A DNA stretch of 8,057 nucleotides from an uncultured Anaerotruncus sp. (GCA_958414155.1 CATYWI010000042.1:1-8057); one strand, 5' to 3'. Shown: positions 1 to 6,620, numbered from the stretch's first letter. Notes: generated by a model not told the origin, from the letters alone. Program-made: numbers and translations.

Positions 1-279
1 CAGCTTGCCGATCTTTCGCGCCGCCTTGCCGAACGTCAGCTCGGTGTGCGCGTGAGCGACGCAGCCCGCGAAAAGATTGCGGAAAACGGATACGACCCCG
101 TGTACGGCGCACGTCCGCTCAAGAGGTATATCCAGTCCGTTATCGAGACGCTTATCGCAAAGACCGTCATAGCGGGCGACCCGCTTCCCGGCAGCACGTT
201 GGTCATCGACGCCGCCGATACTCCCGAGGGCTTTGCGGCGACTATCGAGAATCCCGCGCCGGACGTTAACGGTAAATAA
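1..279 (+). CDS. clpB: ATP-dependent chaperone ClpB, C-terminal fragment (5' end outside window)
   Basis: The frame is open from the first base and gives 92 residues before TAA. This is the small C-terminal subdomain of the second AAA+ module of a ClpB/Hsp104 disaggregase, which threads aggregated proteins through a hexameric cytoplasmic ring together with DnaK. The diagnostic stretch is NGYDPVYGARPLKR (fragment residues 29-42), where the Arg of GAR is the sensor-2 residue contacting nucleotide. It is preceded by the family-typical LADLSRRLAERQL and followed by a VIETLIAKTVIAGD helix. An internal GTG at 46 is not a real start, because ClpB-like homology continues upstream of it to the window edge. 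ClpB is favoured over ClpA/ClpC because the tail after the IAGD segment is short (about 30 residues) and shows no ClpC-specific extension, but a fragment this small does not exclude a close Clp ATPase relative. It converges on dac1 and ends 5 bases before a hairpin. Confidence 0.88.
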   Translation, partial: QLADLSRRLAERQLGVRVSDAAREKIAENGYDPVYGARPLKRYIQSVIETLIAKTVIAGDPLPGSTLVIDAADTPEGFAATIENPAPDVNGK

Positions 280-284
280 ATCAT

Positions 285-323
285 GGGACTGTTAAAAGCT
301 CAGGTTGAGCTTTTAACAGTCCC
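285..323. terminator. Bidirectional hairpin terminator between clpB and dac1
   Basis: A perfect 18-bp inverted repeat (285-302 with 306-323) surrounds a 3-base loop, GGT. The stem runs GGGACTGTTAAAAGCTCA and its exact complement. The inner part has an A-run on the left arm and TTTTAA on the right, so either transcript gives a GC-containing inner hairpin followed by a U-run. It lies 5 bases after the clpB stop and 5 bases beyond the dac1 stop on the other strand, so it is placed to end both convergent transcripts. No long U-tract follows the full stem on either side; termination by the inner hairpin or stabilisation of the 3' ends is inferred. A closely similar hairpin lies at 5427-5473. Confidence 0.85.
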
Positions 324-328
324 TTTGG

Positions 329-1519
329 CTATTGCTCTGCGTATTTCATCAAAATATTATAGTGATCCGCCAGCACCTCCGCCATATTGCGCGCGTTTCC
401 GGTCACGATGATATACCGCCTGCCGGAGTCCGACATCGCATACGAGGCAAGACAGCTTCCGGATTCGTCAACATAGCCGGTCTTGCCGCCAAGCATTGTG
501 AATCCGCGCAGCTTCACCGCGCCGTAGGAGGAATCGTACTCGCGCATATTGAGGAAAAGCCTGTCGGTCAGCTTGTGCCGCGTGGCGGGATCGCTCCCGT
601 TGCCCGAGGTGGTGTAGCTGTCAGTGCAGATTATCTTCCTCATCAGCTCGTCGCCGAGGGCGTAGGCGAATACGGTCGCCAGCTCGTGCGCGGTCGTGTA
701 GTTGTTGCGGTCATGCAGACCGGAGGAATTTGCAAAATGCGTGCGCGTCAGCCCGAGCGAGAGGGCTTTTTCGTTCATCAGCCCGGCAAATGCCGCTTCA
801 TCGGAGGCGCACATATAGGCAAGCCCCACTGTGGCGTCACAGCCCGAGGGGAGCATCGCTCCGTACATAAGGTCGATCGCCGAGGCGCGCTCGCCCACCT
901 GATAGCCCACCTTCATCGCGTCAAGCTCAAGCGAATAAAGCATTCCGCGCGTAAAGGTCACTGTGCTGTCGAGGTCGCTTATGCGCTCTCGGGCGACTAT
1001 CAGCGTCATTATTTTGGTCAGCGAGGCGGGATACATCATCGCGTCCGAATTTTTCTCCGCTATCACGGCGCCCGTTGCGGCGTCCATAAGTACGGCGTAG
1101 TCGGAGTTGATGCCGTATATTCTTTTTGCCTCCGGCGCGGGAGCGGCTGTCGTTGCCGCAGGCGTTTGCTCCGCGGCTGTCGTTGCAGGCGGCTCCCCGG
1201 TCACGGGGAGGGCGGCGCTCATGGCGCCCTCCGCCGTTGTGACCGGCGCGTTTGAATATCTGCCGCTCGCCGACAGCTTGAACACGGCGATAAAGGTTAT
1301 CAGCACTATGCCGAACAGCACGAACGCAAACAGGAGAGCCATGTTCAGCGAGCCTTCGCGCACCGGCGTGACCGCCGCTCCGCGGCTGCCCGCGGGAGCC
1401 TGCCCGCGCTCCGCGCGCCTGTCTCTGCCCTCGCGCGGCGTGTCGGTTATGTATATGCGGTGATCGCCGCTCCGGTCGCCCTGACGGGAACCGCCCGGGC
1501 GACCGCTGTCGTTATTCAT
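329..1519 (-). CDS. D-alanyl-D-alanine carboxypeptidase (peptidase S11, DacF-like), N-terminally membrane-anchored
   Basis: A 396-residue penicillin-binding protein that would remove the terminal D-Ala from peptidoglycan pentapeptides outside the membrane. Catalytic motifs are SLTK (Ser166, Lys169), SGC (225-227, where the family normally has SxN) and KTG (346-348). Residues 1-58 are polar, Arg/Gly/Asp-rich and probably cytoplasmic. One hydrophobic segment (about 60-80) lacks a clear signal-peptidase site and should anchor the protein as a type II membrane protein. A Pro/Thr/Ala-rich linker (about 91-131) leads to the catalytic domain (about 135-390). The second domain and amphipathic C-terminal anchor of classical PBP5 are absent. 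The start at 1519 is chosen because AAGGCGG lies 8 bases upstream; the ATG at 1573 lies inside the -10 box of the promoter and has no ribosome-binding site. The gene is divergent from yifB and convergent with clpB. Family certain; exact substrate inferred. Confidence 0.9.
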   Translation of the reverse strand: MNNDSGRPGGSRQGDRSGDHRIYITDTPREGRDRRAERGQAPAGSRGAAVTPVREGSLNMALLFAFVLFGIVLITFIAVFKLSASGRYSNAPVTTAEGAMSAALPVTGEPPATTAAEQTPAATTAAPAPEAKRIYGINSDYAVLMDAATGAVIAEKNSDAMMYPASLTKIMTLIVARERISDLDSTVTFTRGMLYSLELDAMKVGYQVGERASAIDLMYGAMLPSGCDATVGLAYMCASDEAAFAGLMNEKALSLGLTRTHFANSSGLHDRNNYTTAHELATVFAYALGDELMRKIICTDSYTTSGNGSDPATRHKLTDRLFLNMREYDSSYGAVKLRGFTMLGGKTGYVDESGSCLASYAMSDSGRRYIIVTGNARNMAEVLADHYNILMKYAEQ

Positions 1520-1571
1520 TCGGATCACCGCCTTACAGATATCGTATTTGCCTTGCTCCGGCTTATACCTC

Positions 1572-1600
1572 ATTATACCACACGGGAGGTGTCATTTCAA
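1572..1600 (-). promoter_or_regulatory. Sigma-A promoter of dac1
   Basis: Read on the minus strand, TTGAAA (1600-1595), a 17-base spacer ending TGTGG, and TATAAT (1577-1572). This is a consensus -10 with the Gram-positive TRTG extension and a good -35. Transcription should begin near 1565 and give a leader of about 45 bases before the ATG at 1519, with AAGGCGG at 1528-1534. It decides the dac1 start, because the more distal ATG at 1573 overlaps the -10. Confidence 0.85.
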
Positions 1601-1629
1601 GTCAAACCGTGTGAATTTAACTGCCCGAG

Positions 1630-1642
1630 GCATATTTTATGC
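1630..1642. repeat. Short palindrome in the dac1/yifB divergent region
   Basis: GCATA TTT TATGC is a 5-bp inverted repeat with a 3-base spacer. It lies between the divergent promoters of dac1 and yifB, about 30 bases upstream of either -35. It could be a regulator site, but a 5-bp arm can occur by chance. Nothing else is evident between 1601 and 1672. Confidence 0.2.
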
Positions 1643-1672
1643 ATCGCGCGGCGTCTTTTTTCGTCTGCGTAC

Positions 1673-1701
1673 TTTATTTTCTTCCTTTTATGTGGTATAC
1701 T
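1673..1701 (+). promoter_or_regulatory. Extended -10 promoter of the yifB-araC-CDF unit
   Basis: TATACT at 1696-1701 is preceded by TGTGG, giving the TRTGn extension. The hexamer 17 bases upstream (TTTATT, 1673-1678) is a weak -35, so recognition would rest on the extended -10. TACAAT at 1705-1710 is an alternative -10 with no better -35. The predicted start near 1708 leaves a short leader with GGGAGGG at 1718-1724. Confidence 0.65.
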
Positions 1702-1730
1702 TAATACAATAAACACAGGGAGGGATCGGT

Positions 1731-3278
1731 ATGCTATCGGAGATATACAGCGCGGGGCTTTCGGGGATCGACAGTTTTATTGTCACCGTGGAGGTGGACG
1801 GTGCGCCGGTGCTGCCCTATTTTGAGCTTGTGGGGCTTCCGGATGCCGCGGTCAAGGAGGCGAAGGAGCGTGTGCGCACAGCCTGCTTCAACAGCGGCTT
1901 CCGCTTTCCGGAGCTTGGGCTGACGGTCAATCTTGCGCCTGCCGACCGCCGCAAGGAGGGCTCGGCGTTTGACCTTGCCATTCTTGTGGGCATTCTGCGC
2001 TGTGCGGGCGTGATAAAGCGCACGGTGCCGCTTGAGCGTTCGGTATTTGCGGGCGAGCTGTCGCTTTCCGGCGATGTCCGCCCGGTGCGCGGCGCGCTGT
2101 GTATGTGCGCCGAGGCAAAAAAGGCCGGGATGAGCGATGTGTATGTTCCCGCCGCCAATGCGCGCGAGGCGGCTGCGGTGGACGGCATACGGGTCATAGG
2201 CGTGCGCTCGGTGCGCGAGCTTGTGGACCATCTCAACGGCGTGGCTCCGATAGAGCCGACCGCGGGCGACCCGCATGCGCTTGACGGCACGGGGATAGCC
2301 TCCGGGCTTGACTTTGCCGACGTAAAGGGACAGAAAATGGCGAAGCGCGCCATGGAGATAGCCGCCGCAGGCGGTCATAATATACTGCTCATAGGTCCTC
2401 CCGGAACGGGAAAATCCATGCTTGCCAAGCGTCTGCCGGGCATTTTGCCGCCTATGACCTTTGACGAGGCGATAGAGACGACAAAGATCCATTCGGTGTC
2501 GGGAATACTGCCGGAGGGCGTGTCCCTCGTTACGACGCGGCCATTCCGCGCGCCGCACCACACGATGTCGGCTGTGGCTCTGGTCGGCGGCGGGACAAAC
2601 CCTATGCCGGGCGAGATATCGCTTGCGCACAACGGCGTTCTGTTTCTTGACGAGCTGCCGGAATTCCCGAAGCTCGTTACCGACACACTGCGTCAGCCGC
2701 TTGAGGACAGGCGTGTCACGATCACACGCGCCAGCGGCAGAGTGACATACCCCTGCTTTTTCATGCTCGTTGCGGCAATGAACCCCTGCCGCTGCGGATA
2801 TTACGGTCATCCCACGCACCCATGCACCTGCTCGCCGGGGGACGTCAAGAGATATATTTCAAAGATCAGCGGTCCGCTGCTCGACCGCATCGATATTGAG
2901 GTCGAACTTCCCTCCCTCAGCTTTGACGAGCTTGCGTCGGATAATGCGCCCGTCGAGACGTCGGCGCAGATACGCGGGCGCGTGACGCGCGCACGGGAAT
3001 TTGCGCGTGAGCGCATGGCGCGAGACGGCATTGAGGGGGTCCATTGCAATTCTCAGCTCGATGCCGGAGATTTGCGCCGCACCGCGCATCTCGGCGCCGA
3101 TGCCGCAGGGCTTCTGCGCGCCGCGTATGACAGCATGGGGCTTTCGGCTCGCGGCTATGACCGCGTTATGCGCATGGCGCGCACGGTCGCCGACCTTGCG
3201 GGGTCGGAGGAGATAGGCGCCGAGCATATCGCCGAGGCGATACAGCTGCGCAGTCTTGACCGTAAATACTGGAATTAG
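1731..3278 (+). CDS. YifB/ComM-family AAA+ ATPase (magnesium chelatase-like)
   Basis: A full-length 515-residue protein of the YifB/ComM family. ComM of naturally transformable Gram-negative bacteria is a hexameric branch-migration helicase that helps integrate incoming DNA; the role in Clostridia is less clear. Order of parts: N-terminal ChlI-like Lon-protease-fold domain (about 1-170, family-typical [14 protein letters not shown] and NLAPAD, no catalytic pair assigned); AAA+ core with Walker A GPPGTGKS (222-229), Walker B LFLDE (304-308), sensor region AAMNPC (348-353), a Cys cluster CRC/CTC (353-355, 365-367) and a GPLLDRID arginine-finger segment (381-388); then the Mg_chelatase_C helical domain (about 410-512, with [19 protein letters not shown]). 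The start has GGGAGGG 6 bases upstream and the length is normal for the family. It is followed by an AraC gene, not the dprA or topA genes often found beside yifB in Firmicutes. Confidence 0.95.
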   Translation: MLSEIYSAGLSGIDSFIVTVEVDGAPVLPYFELVGLPDAAVKEAKERVRTACFNSGFRFPELGLTVNLAPADRRKEGSAFDLAILVGILRCAGVIKRTVPLERSVFAGELSLSGDVRPVRGALCMCAEAKKAGMSDVYVPAANAREAAAVDGIRVIGVRSVRELVDHLNGVAPIEPTAGDPHALDGTGIASGLDFADVKGQKMAKRAMEIAAAGGHNILLIGPPGTGKSMLAKRLPGILPPMTFDEAIETTKIHSVSGILPEGVSLVTTRPFRAPHHTMSAVALVGGGTNPMPGEISLAHNGVLFLDELPEFPKLVTDTLRQPLEDRRVTITRASGRVTYPCFFMLVAAMNPCRCGYYGHPTHPCTCSPGDVKRYISKISGPLLDRIDIEVELPSLSFDELASDNAPVETSAQIRGRVTRAREFARERMARDGIEGVHCNSQLDAGDLRRTAHLGADAAGLLRAAYDSMGLSARGYDRVMRMARTVADLAGSEEIGAEHIAEAIQLRSLDRKYWN

Positions 3279-3283
3279 GGAAC

Positions 3284-3308
3284 GTGCGGCACCTGCCGTA
3301 CATATAAT
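3284..3308 (+). promoter_or_regulatory. Possible -10 and imperfect palindrome just upstream of the araC-type gene
   Basis: GTGCGGCA CC TGCCGTAC (3284-3301) is an 8-bp inverted repeat with one mismatch, followed directly by TATAAT at 3303-3308, three bases before the next gene's ATG. No TTGACA-like hexamer stands 16-18 bases upstream of the TATAAT. The layout could be a small promoter with an overlapping operator, or a weak intergenic hairpin in the yifB transcript. It has no U-run, so it is not a convincing terminator. Confidence 0.3.
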
Positions 3309-3311
3309 ATC

Positions 3312-4217
3312 ATGAAAGCAAAAAACAGCACCGGCTCGGCGCGGTACGAAAAGCGCAGCACCGATTTTTATTTCCGCAGTGACGGCGGCGGAAGGGTCCC
3401 GCTGAACTGCCGCCCGCATCTGCACTATCATATCGAATTTTTCTATCTGCTTGAGGGCAGCGCATCTGTCTGGGTCGATTCGGCGGAATACACCGTCGGC
3501 GCGGGCGATCTTCTTATAGCCTTTCCCAATCAGCTCCACCAGTACCGCGACTGCGGCACGGCTCCGGTAAGATACCTGCTTTTTATAGTAAGTCCGGACC
3601 TTGTTCCCGAATTTGCGGGTCTGTTCAATTCCACACTGCCGCATTCGCCGGTGGTGCGCGGCGTCGGCGGAATGCCGAGGCTCGTGTCGCTCATCGAGGG
3701 TCTGGCTTCCTTCAGCCGCGGGGGCGAAAAGGCAAAGTTCTCCGACGAGGTGCAAAAGGGCTATATCGCGGCGATATTCGGGCAGCTTTTGCCGCTCATG
3801 ACGCTTGACGAGATAAAAATGGGCGACTCGCGCGCGGTGCGCGAGGTCGTCAACTACTGCTCGCAGAACTACACCGCCGACCTGTCGCTTGAAATGCTGG
3901 AGAGGGAGCTTCACCTCAACAAATATTACATTTCTCACCTGTTTTCAAGCAAGCTCGGTATCAGATTCAACGATTATGTCAACTCGCTGCGCGTGTCTCA
4001 CGCCTGCCGCCTGCTTCGCGACACGGCGCTCCCCGTGACCGAGATATCCGATGCCGTGGGCTTCAATACTCAACGCACCTTCAACCGCGCGTTTGCGCGC
4101 CACCGCGGATGCTCGCCGGGCGAATACCGCCGCGCACTGCCGGAGCGGGTGGAGAACGCGTCCTTCCCGCCGGTCGGGGCAACGCCCGCGCGCGTCCGCA
4201 GGGCGGACGAAAAATAA
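3312..4217 (+). CDS. AraC-family transcriptional regulator (cupin sensor plus double HTH)
   Basis: A 301-residue cytoplasmic regulator. The N-terminal half is an AraC-type cupin (about 18-100) with HLHYHIEFFYLLEG (36-49) and GDLLIAFPNQLHQY (65-78); the closely spaced His residues are typical of a small-ligand or metal-ion pocket. The C-terminal DNA-binding domain (about 174-275) has two helix-turn-helix units: LSLEMLERELHLNKYYISHLF (191-211), and VTEISDAVGFNTQRTFNRAF (242-261) followed by GCSPGEYRR (266-274). A charged tail of about 25 residues follows. The ATG at 3312 is the first in-frame start and the only one compatible with a full cupin, but it lacks a Shine-Dalgarno sequence: AGGGA at 3277-3281 is about 30 bases away. 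It sits 33 bases after yifB and 18 bases before the CDF gene, so it is probably co-transcribed. The ligand cannot be read from sequence; sugar is common in the family, and control of the adjacent exporter is possible. Confidence 0.92.
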   Translation: MKAKNSTGSARYEKRSTDFYFRSDGGGRVPLNCRPHLHYHIEFFYLLEGSASVWVDSAEYTVGAGDLLIAFPNQLHQYRDCGTAPVRYLLFIVSPDLVPEFAGLFNSTLPHSPVVRGVGGMPRLVSLIEGLASFSRGGEKAKFSDEVQKGYIAAIFGQLLPLMTLDEIKMGDSRAVREVVNYCSQNYTADLSLEMLERELHLNKYYISHLFSSKLGIRFNDYVNSLRVSHACRLLRDTALPVTEISDAVGFNTQRTFNRAFARHRGCSPGEYRRALPERVENASFPPVGATPARVRRADEK

Positions 4218-4235
4218 AGGGCACGGAGGCATTCT

Positions 4236-5396
4236 ATGACGGAATTGCTCGGAAAATTATTCATAAAGGATCCCGATAACGTAAAAGACGCGACAGTGCG
4301 CCGCGCATGGGGAACGCTCGTCAGCGTTATCGGGATAATCGCAAACATACTGCTGTTTGCGGGTAAATTTGCGGTCGGTACGCTGTTCGGCGCGGTCTCG
4401 ATCTCGGCGGACGCCATAAACAACCTTTCGGATGCCGGCTCACAGCTCATTTCGCTCGTCAGCTTCCGCATTTCGGCAAAGCCCGCCGACCGCCGACACC
4501 CCTTCGGACACGCACGTATCGAATACGTCGCGTCGATGGCGGTATCGTTTGTCATTCTCGTCGTCGGTTTTGACCTGCTGCGCGAGTCGGTGGGCAAGAT
4601 ATTTTCGCACGGCGAGACGGAATTCTCCTGGCTCTCGGTGGCGGTTCTCGGTGTTTCGGTGGCGGTAAAGCTGATGCTGGCTCTGCTCAACAGCCGCGTC
4701 GGCGCAAAAACGGATTCGTCTGTCATGCGCGCCACAGCTGTTGACAGTCTTTCGGATGTCGCCGCCACCGGCGGCGTGCTTGCGGCGCAGCTCTTGCTCC
4801 GCTTTGCCGGGATAAATGCCGACGCATATCTCGGCGCAGCAGTCTCCCTGCTCATCATGTGGGCGGGTGTGCGCATACTGAACGAGCAGAAAAATCAGCT
4901 CCTCGGCGAGGCGCCCGACGAGGAGCTGGTGCGGCAGATTCTCGGGATCGTGAATTCGTATGACGGGATACTCGGCGTGCACGATCTGATAGTTCACAAC
5001 TACGGACCGGGGCGCAGTATCGTTTCGCTCCATGCCGAGGTGGACGGCTCGGCGGATATTTTCGAGTCGCACGAGCTTATCGACAACGTGGAAAAGCGGC
5101 TTGCGGATGAGCTGGGGCTTTCGGCGACGATACACCTTGATCCCATAGTTACCGACAACGGCGAGGTCAGCGCCGTGCGCCGGGCGGTGCAGCTTAAAAT
5201 GGAGGAGATCGACCCGCGCTTCACCATACATGATTTCCGCATGGTAAAGGGCAAAACGCATACGAATCTCATATTTGACATCGCCGCGCCGTTCGAGCAG
5301 AAACTCGGCGACGCTGATATCCGCGCCGCCGCCTGCGCCAAACTGCGCGAGCTTGACCCGTCCTATTGCGGAGTGATTACGGTGGACAGAGTGTGA
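4236..5396 (+). CDS. Cation diffusion facilitator (CDF) exporter, manganese-type signature
   Basis: A 386-residue inner-membrane metal/proton antiporter with six predicted membrane segments (about 27-46, 50-77, 97-115, 132-150, 166-187, 197-214). The transport site reads Asn62-x3-Asp66 in TM2 (within DAINNLSDAG) and Asp170-x3-Asp174 in TM5 (DSLSD). This Asn-Asp/Asp-Asp pattern is that of MntE-type manganese exporters; zinc CDFs usually have His-Asp in these places. HPFGHARIEYV (88-98) is the conserved TM2-TM3 loop. The first cytoplasmic ferredoxin-like domain (about 225-305) contains HDLIVHNYGPG and IHLDP. A second, weaker copy (about 310-386) contains IHDF and ends ITVDRV, making the protein longer than the usual ~300 residues. 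GGAGG lies 6 bases before the ATG. The metal is inferred from motif only; no manganese riboswitch or MntR box was found nearby. Confidence 0.93.
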   Translation: MTELLGKLFIKDPDNVKDATVRRAWGTLVSVIGIIANILLFAGKFAVGTLFGAVSISADAINNLSDAGSQLISLVSFRISAKPADRRHPFGHARIEYVASMAVSFVILVVGFDLLRESVGKIFSHGETEFSWLSVAVLGVSVAVKLMLALLNSRVGAKTDSSVMRATAVDSLSDVAATGGVLAAQLLLRFAGINADAYLGAAVSLLIMWAGVRILNEQKNQLLGEAPDEELVRQILGIVNSYDGILGVHDLIVHNYGPGRSIVSLHAEVDGSADIFESHELIDNVEKRLADELGLSATIHLDPIVTDNGEVSAVRRAVQLKMEEIDPRFTIHDFRMVKGKTHTNLIFDIAAPFEQKLGDADIRAAACAKLRELDPSYCGVITVDRV

Positions 5397-5426
5397 GACA
5401 GTGACAGGTCGGAACGAAGAACGAAA

Positions 5427-5473
5427 CAGGGGGACGTTAAAAAACTCACATTGAGTTTTTTAACGACCCCCTG
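5427..5473. terminator. Bidirectional hairpin terminator between the CDF gene and dac2
   Basis: A 22-position inverted repeat (5427-5448 with 5452-5473) with loop CAT and a single A-A mismatch (5434/5466). The arms read CAGGGGGACGTTAAAAAACT-CA and the near-complement. The right arm carries a run of six T (5456-5461), and six A stand opposite (5439-5444), so a transcript from either side ends in a U-run after the inner stem. It lies 30 bases after the CDF stop and 5 bases beyond the dac2 stop. Sequence and architecture match the hairpin at 285-323. Confidence 0.88.
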
Positions 5474-5478
5474 AATGT

Positions 5479-6546
5479 TCAGCTCCTCTTGCCTGTGGCG
5501 TAATCTATCAGCACGCCGGCGTCGGCAAAGCGCGCGTTGCTTGTGGAGGCTCCGAAAACGCCTATGATATAGATCCTGCCGTCGTCACCGCGCGCAGCCG
5601 TCAGCACGCAATACCCTGCTTCGTCGGTCGATCCGGTCTTGAGTCCTATCGCATCGGCGCGGTAGTAAAGCGAGTCGGGCTGTATCAGCTCGTTCGTGTT
5701 TTTCCAGTTGTTCGTCTGTCCGCTTGCATAGACCACACGGTCGGAGGCAAGGCGGGTATATTTCATTATCGTTTCGTTTTCAAGCGCCAGCGCGCCTATT
5801 TTTGCGATATCCTCAAGCGTTGTGTAGTGCTGCGGGTTGTGGTAGCCGTCGGGATTGCAGAAGTGCGTTCCGTTAAGTCCCAGCGCCGCAAGGCGGCTGT
5901 TCATTTCGCCCACAAATGCCGATATCGCCGCGGTTGCCGAAATATCCTCGTTCCCGCGTATTTTCTTTCCCGCCGCCGCCGCGATCACGTATGCCGCGTC
6001 GCCTCCGCTGGGAAGCAGCATTGCCTCAACGAGCATCGCCGCTTTAAGCTTGTGTCCGTGCTTTATGTATGCTATCGAGGCGTCCTTCGCCACAAGCGAA
6101 AGCTCGTCCCCTGCGGTTATGATATCGTCCGGCGCAAGATACTGCAGCGCCACCCACGCGGTGAACAGCTTTGTCGTGCTTGCTGGGTAGACCTTGCCGT
6201 CTATCACGCCGTTATGTGAAAAAAGCGTGCGGCGCGCGGTTGTATCGTAAATTATCGCCTGCGCCGCGTCAATGGCGTTGGCGGGGATCTCTATCTGTCT
6301 CTGCGGTTCGGTATCCGTGCCGGTCCGGTCGGACGTGCCGTCAGTCGTTCCGGAGGGTGTTCCCGATGTGCCGGGCTTTCCGGATGTCGCCGGGTCGTGT
6401 GGCGAGCCGGGGGCTGCGGTTGACGTTGTATCTCCCGGTCTCTTTCCGATGCAGCCTTGAAGCATTGTGCCGAGCAGCGCCGCAATCAGCAGCGCCGCAA
6501 GCGCCACGGCGGGGCGTCCGGCGCCGTTTTTGAAGTATTTATACAT
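5479..6546 (-). CDS. D-alanyl-D-alanine carboxypeptidase (peptidase S11), probable lipoprotein
   Basis: A 355-residue penicillin-binding protein of family S11, expected to trim stem-peptide D-Ala on the outer face of the membrane. The N-terminus is a lipoprotein signal: basic start, hydrophobic stretch (about 12-29) and a lipobox LQGC with Cys32 as the lipidated residue; Gln at -2 is not typical but is tolerated. A Gly/Ser/Thr/Pro-rich spacer (about 33-84) precedes the catalytic domain (about 88-350). Motifs: STTK (Ser123, Lys126), SGG (180-182, in place of SxN) and KTG (303-305). The PBP5 C-terminal domain is missing. The start at 6546 has GAAAGG 7 bases upstream and a promoter just beyond. 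It is a distant paralogue of dac1 with a different anchor, so not a recent tandem duplicate. It is divergent from the epimerase gene and convergent with the CDF gene. Confidence 0.9.
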   Translation of the reverse strand: MYKYFKNGAGRPAVALAALLIAALLGTMLQGCIGKRPGDTTSTAAPGSPHDPATSGKPGTSGTPSGTTDGTSDRTGTDTEPQRQIEIPANAIDAAQAIIYDTTARRTLFSHNGVIDGKVYPASTTKLFTAWVALQYLAPDDIITAGDELSLVAKDASIAYIKHGHKLKAAMLVEAMLLPSGGDAAYVIAAAAGKKIRGNEDISATAAISAFVGEMNSRLAALGLNGTHFCNPDGYHNPQHYTTLEDIAKIGALALENETIMKYTRLASDRVVYASGQTNNWKNTNELIQPDSLYYRADAIGLKTGSTDEAGYCVLTAARGDDGRIYIIGVFGASTSNARFADAGVLIDYATGKRS

Positions 6547-6579
6547 GGTTTTGACCTTTCGCTCTGTTTATTTTGCATC

Positions 6580-6608
6580 AGTATACCACAAATCGCACCG
6601 GAATTCAA
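6580..6608 (-). promoter_or_regulatory. Sigma-A promoter of dac2
   Basis: On the minus strand: TTGAAT (6608-6603), a 17-base spacer ending TGTGG, and TATACT (6585-6580). The predicted start near 6573 gives a leader of about 27 bases carrying GAAAGG (6554-6559). The -10 region TGTGGTATACT is identical to that of yifB and differs by one base from that of dac1. Confidence 0.85.
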
Positions 6609-6620
6609 TACCTCACCCGT

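Noticed and set aside
46..279. Separate small gene starting at the GTG at position 46
   Set aside because: Residues upstream of the GTG in the same frame continue the ClpB homology to the window edge, so this is the tail of clpB.
285..323. Attachment site or transposon end at the perfect palindrome
   Set aside because: There is no transposase, integrase or target duplication nearby, and its position between convergent stops with an A/U core fits a terminator.
332..1255. Long open frame on the + strand opposite dac1 (307 codons)
   Set aside because: The minus strand encodes a clear S11 enzyme with three motifs. The + frame gives an Arg/His/Gly-rich peptide typical of the antisense of GC-rich coding DNA, with no ribosome-binding site or recognisable domain.
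1520..1573. Eighteen-residue N-terminal extension of dac1 from the ATG at 1573
   Set aside because: That ATG overlaps the TATAAT of a strong promoter and has no ribosome-binding site; the start at 1519 has AAGGCGG at 8 bases.
1734..2819. Long open frame on the - strand opposite yifB (361 codons)
   Set aside because: It is antisense to a full-length YifB protein with Walker motifs. The peptide is rich in Arg, His and Ala and low in complexity, as expected for a shadow frame.
2859..3938. Long open frame on the - strand across the yifB end and the araC-type gene (359 codons)
   Set aside because: It spans two real + strand genes and their gap, shows no domain, and is explained by codon bias in the opposite strand.
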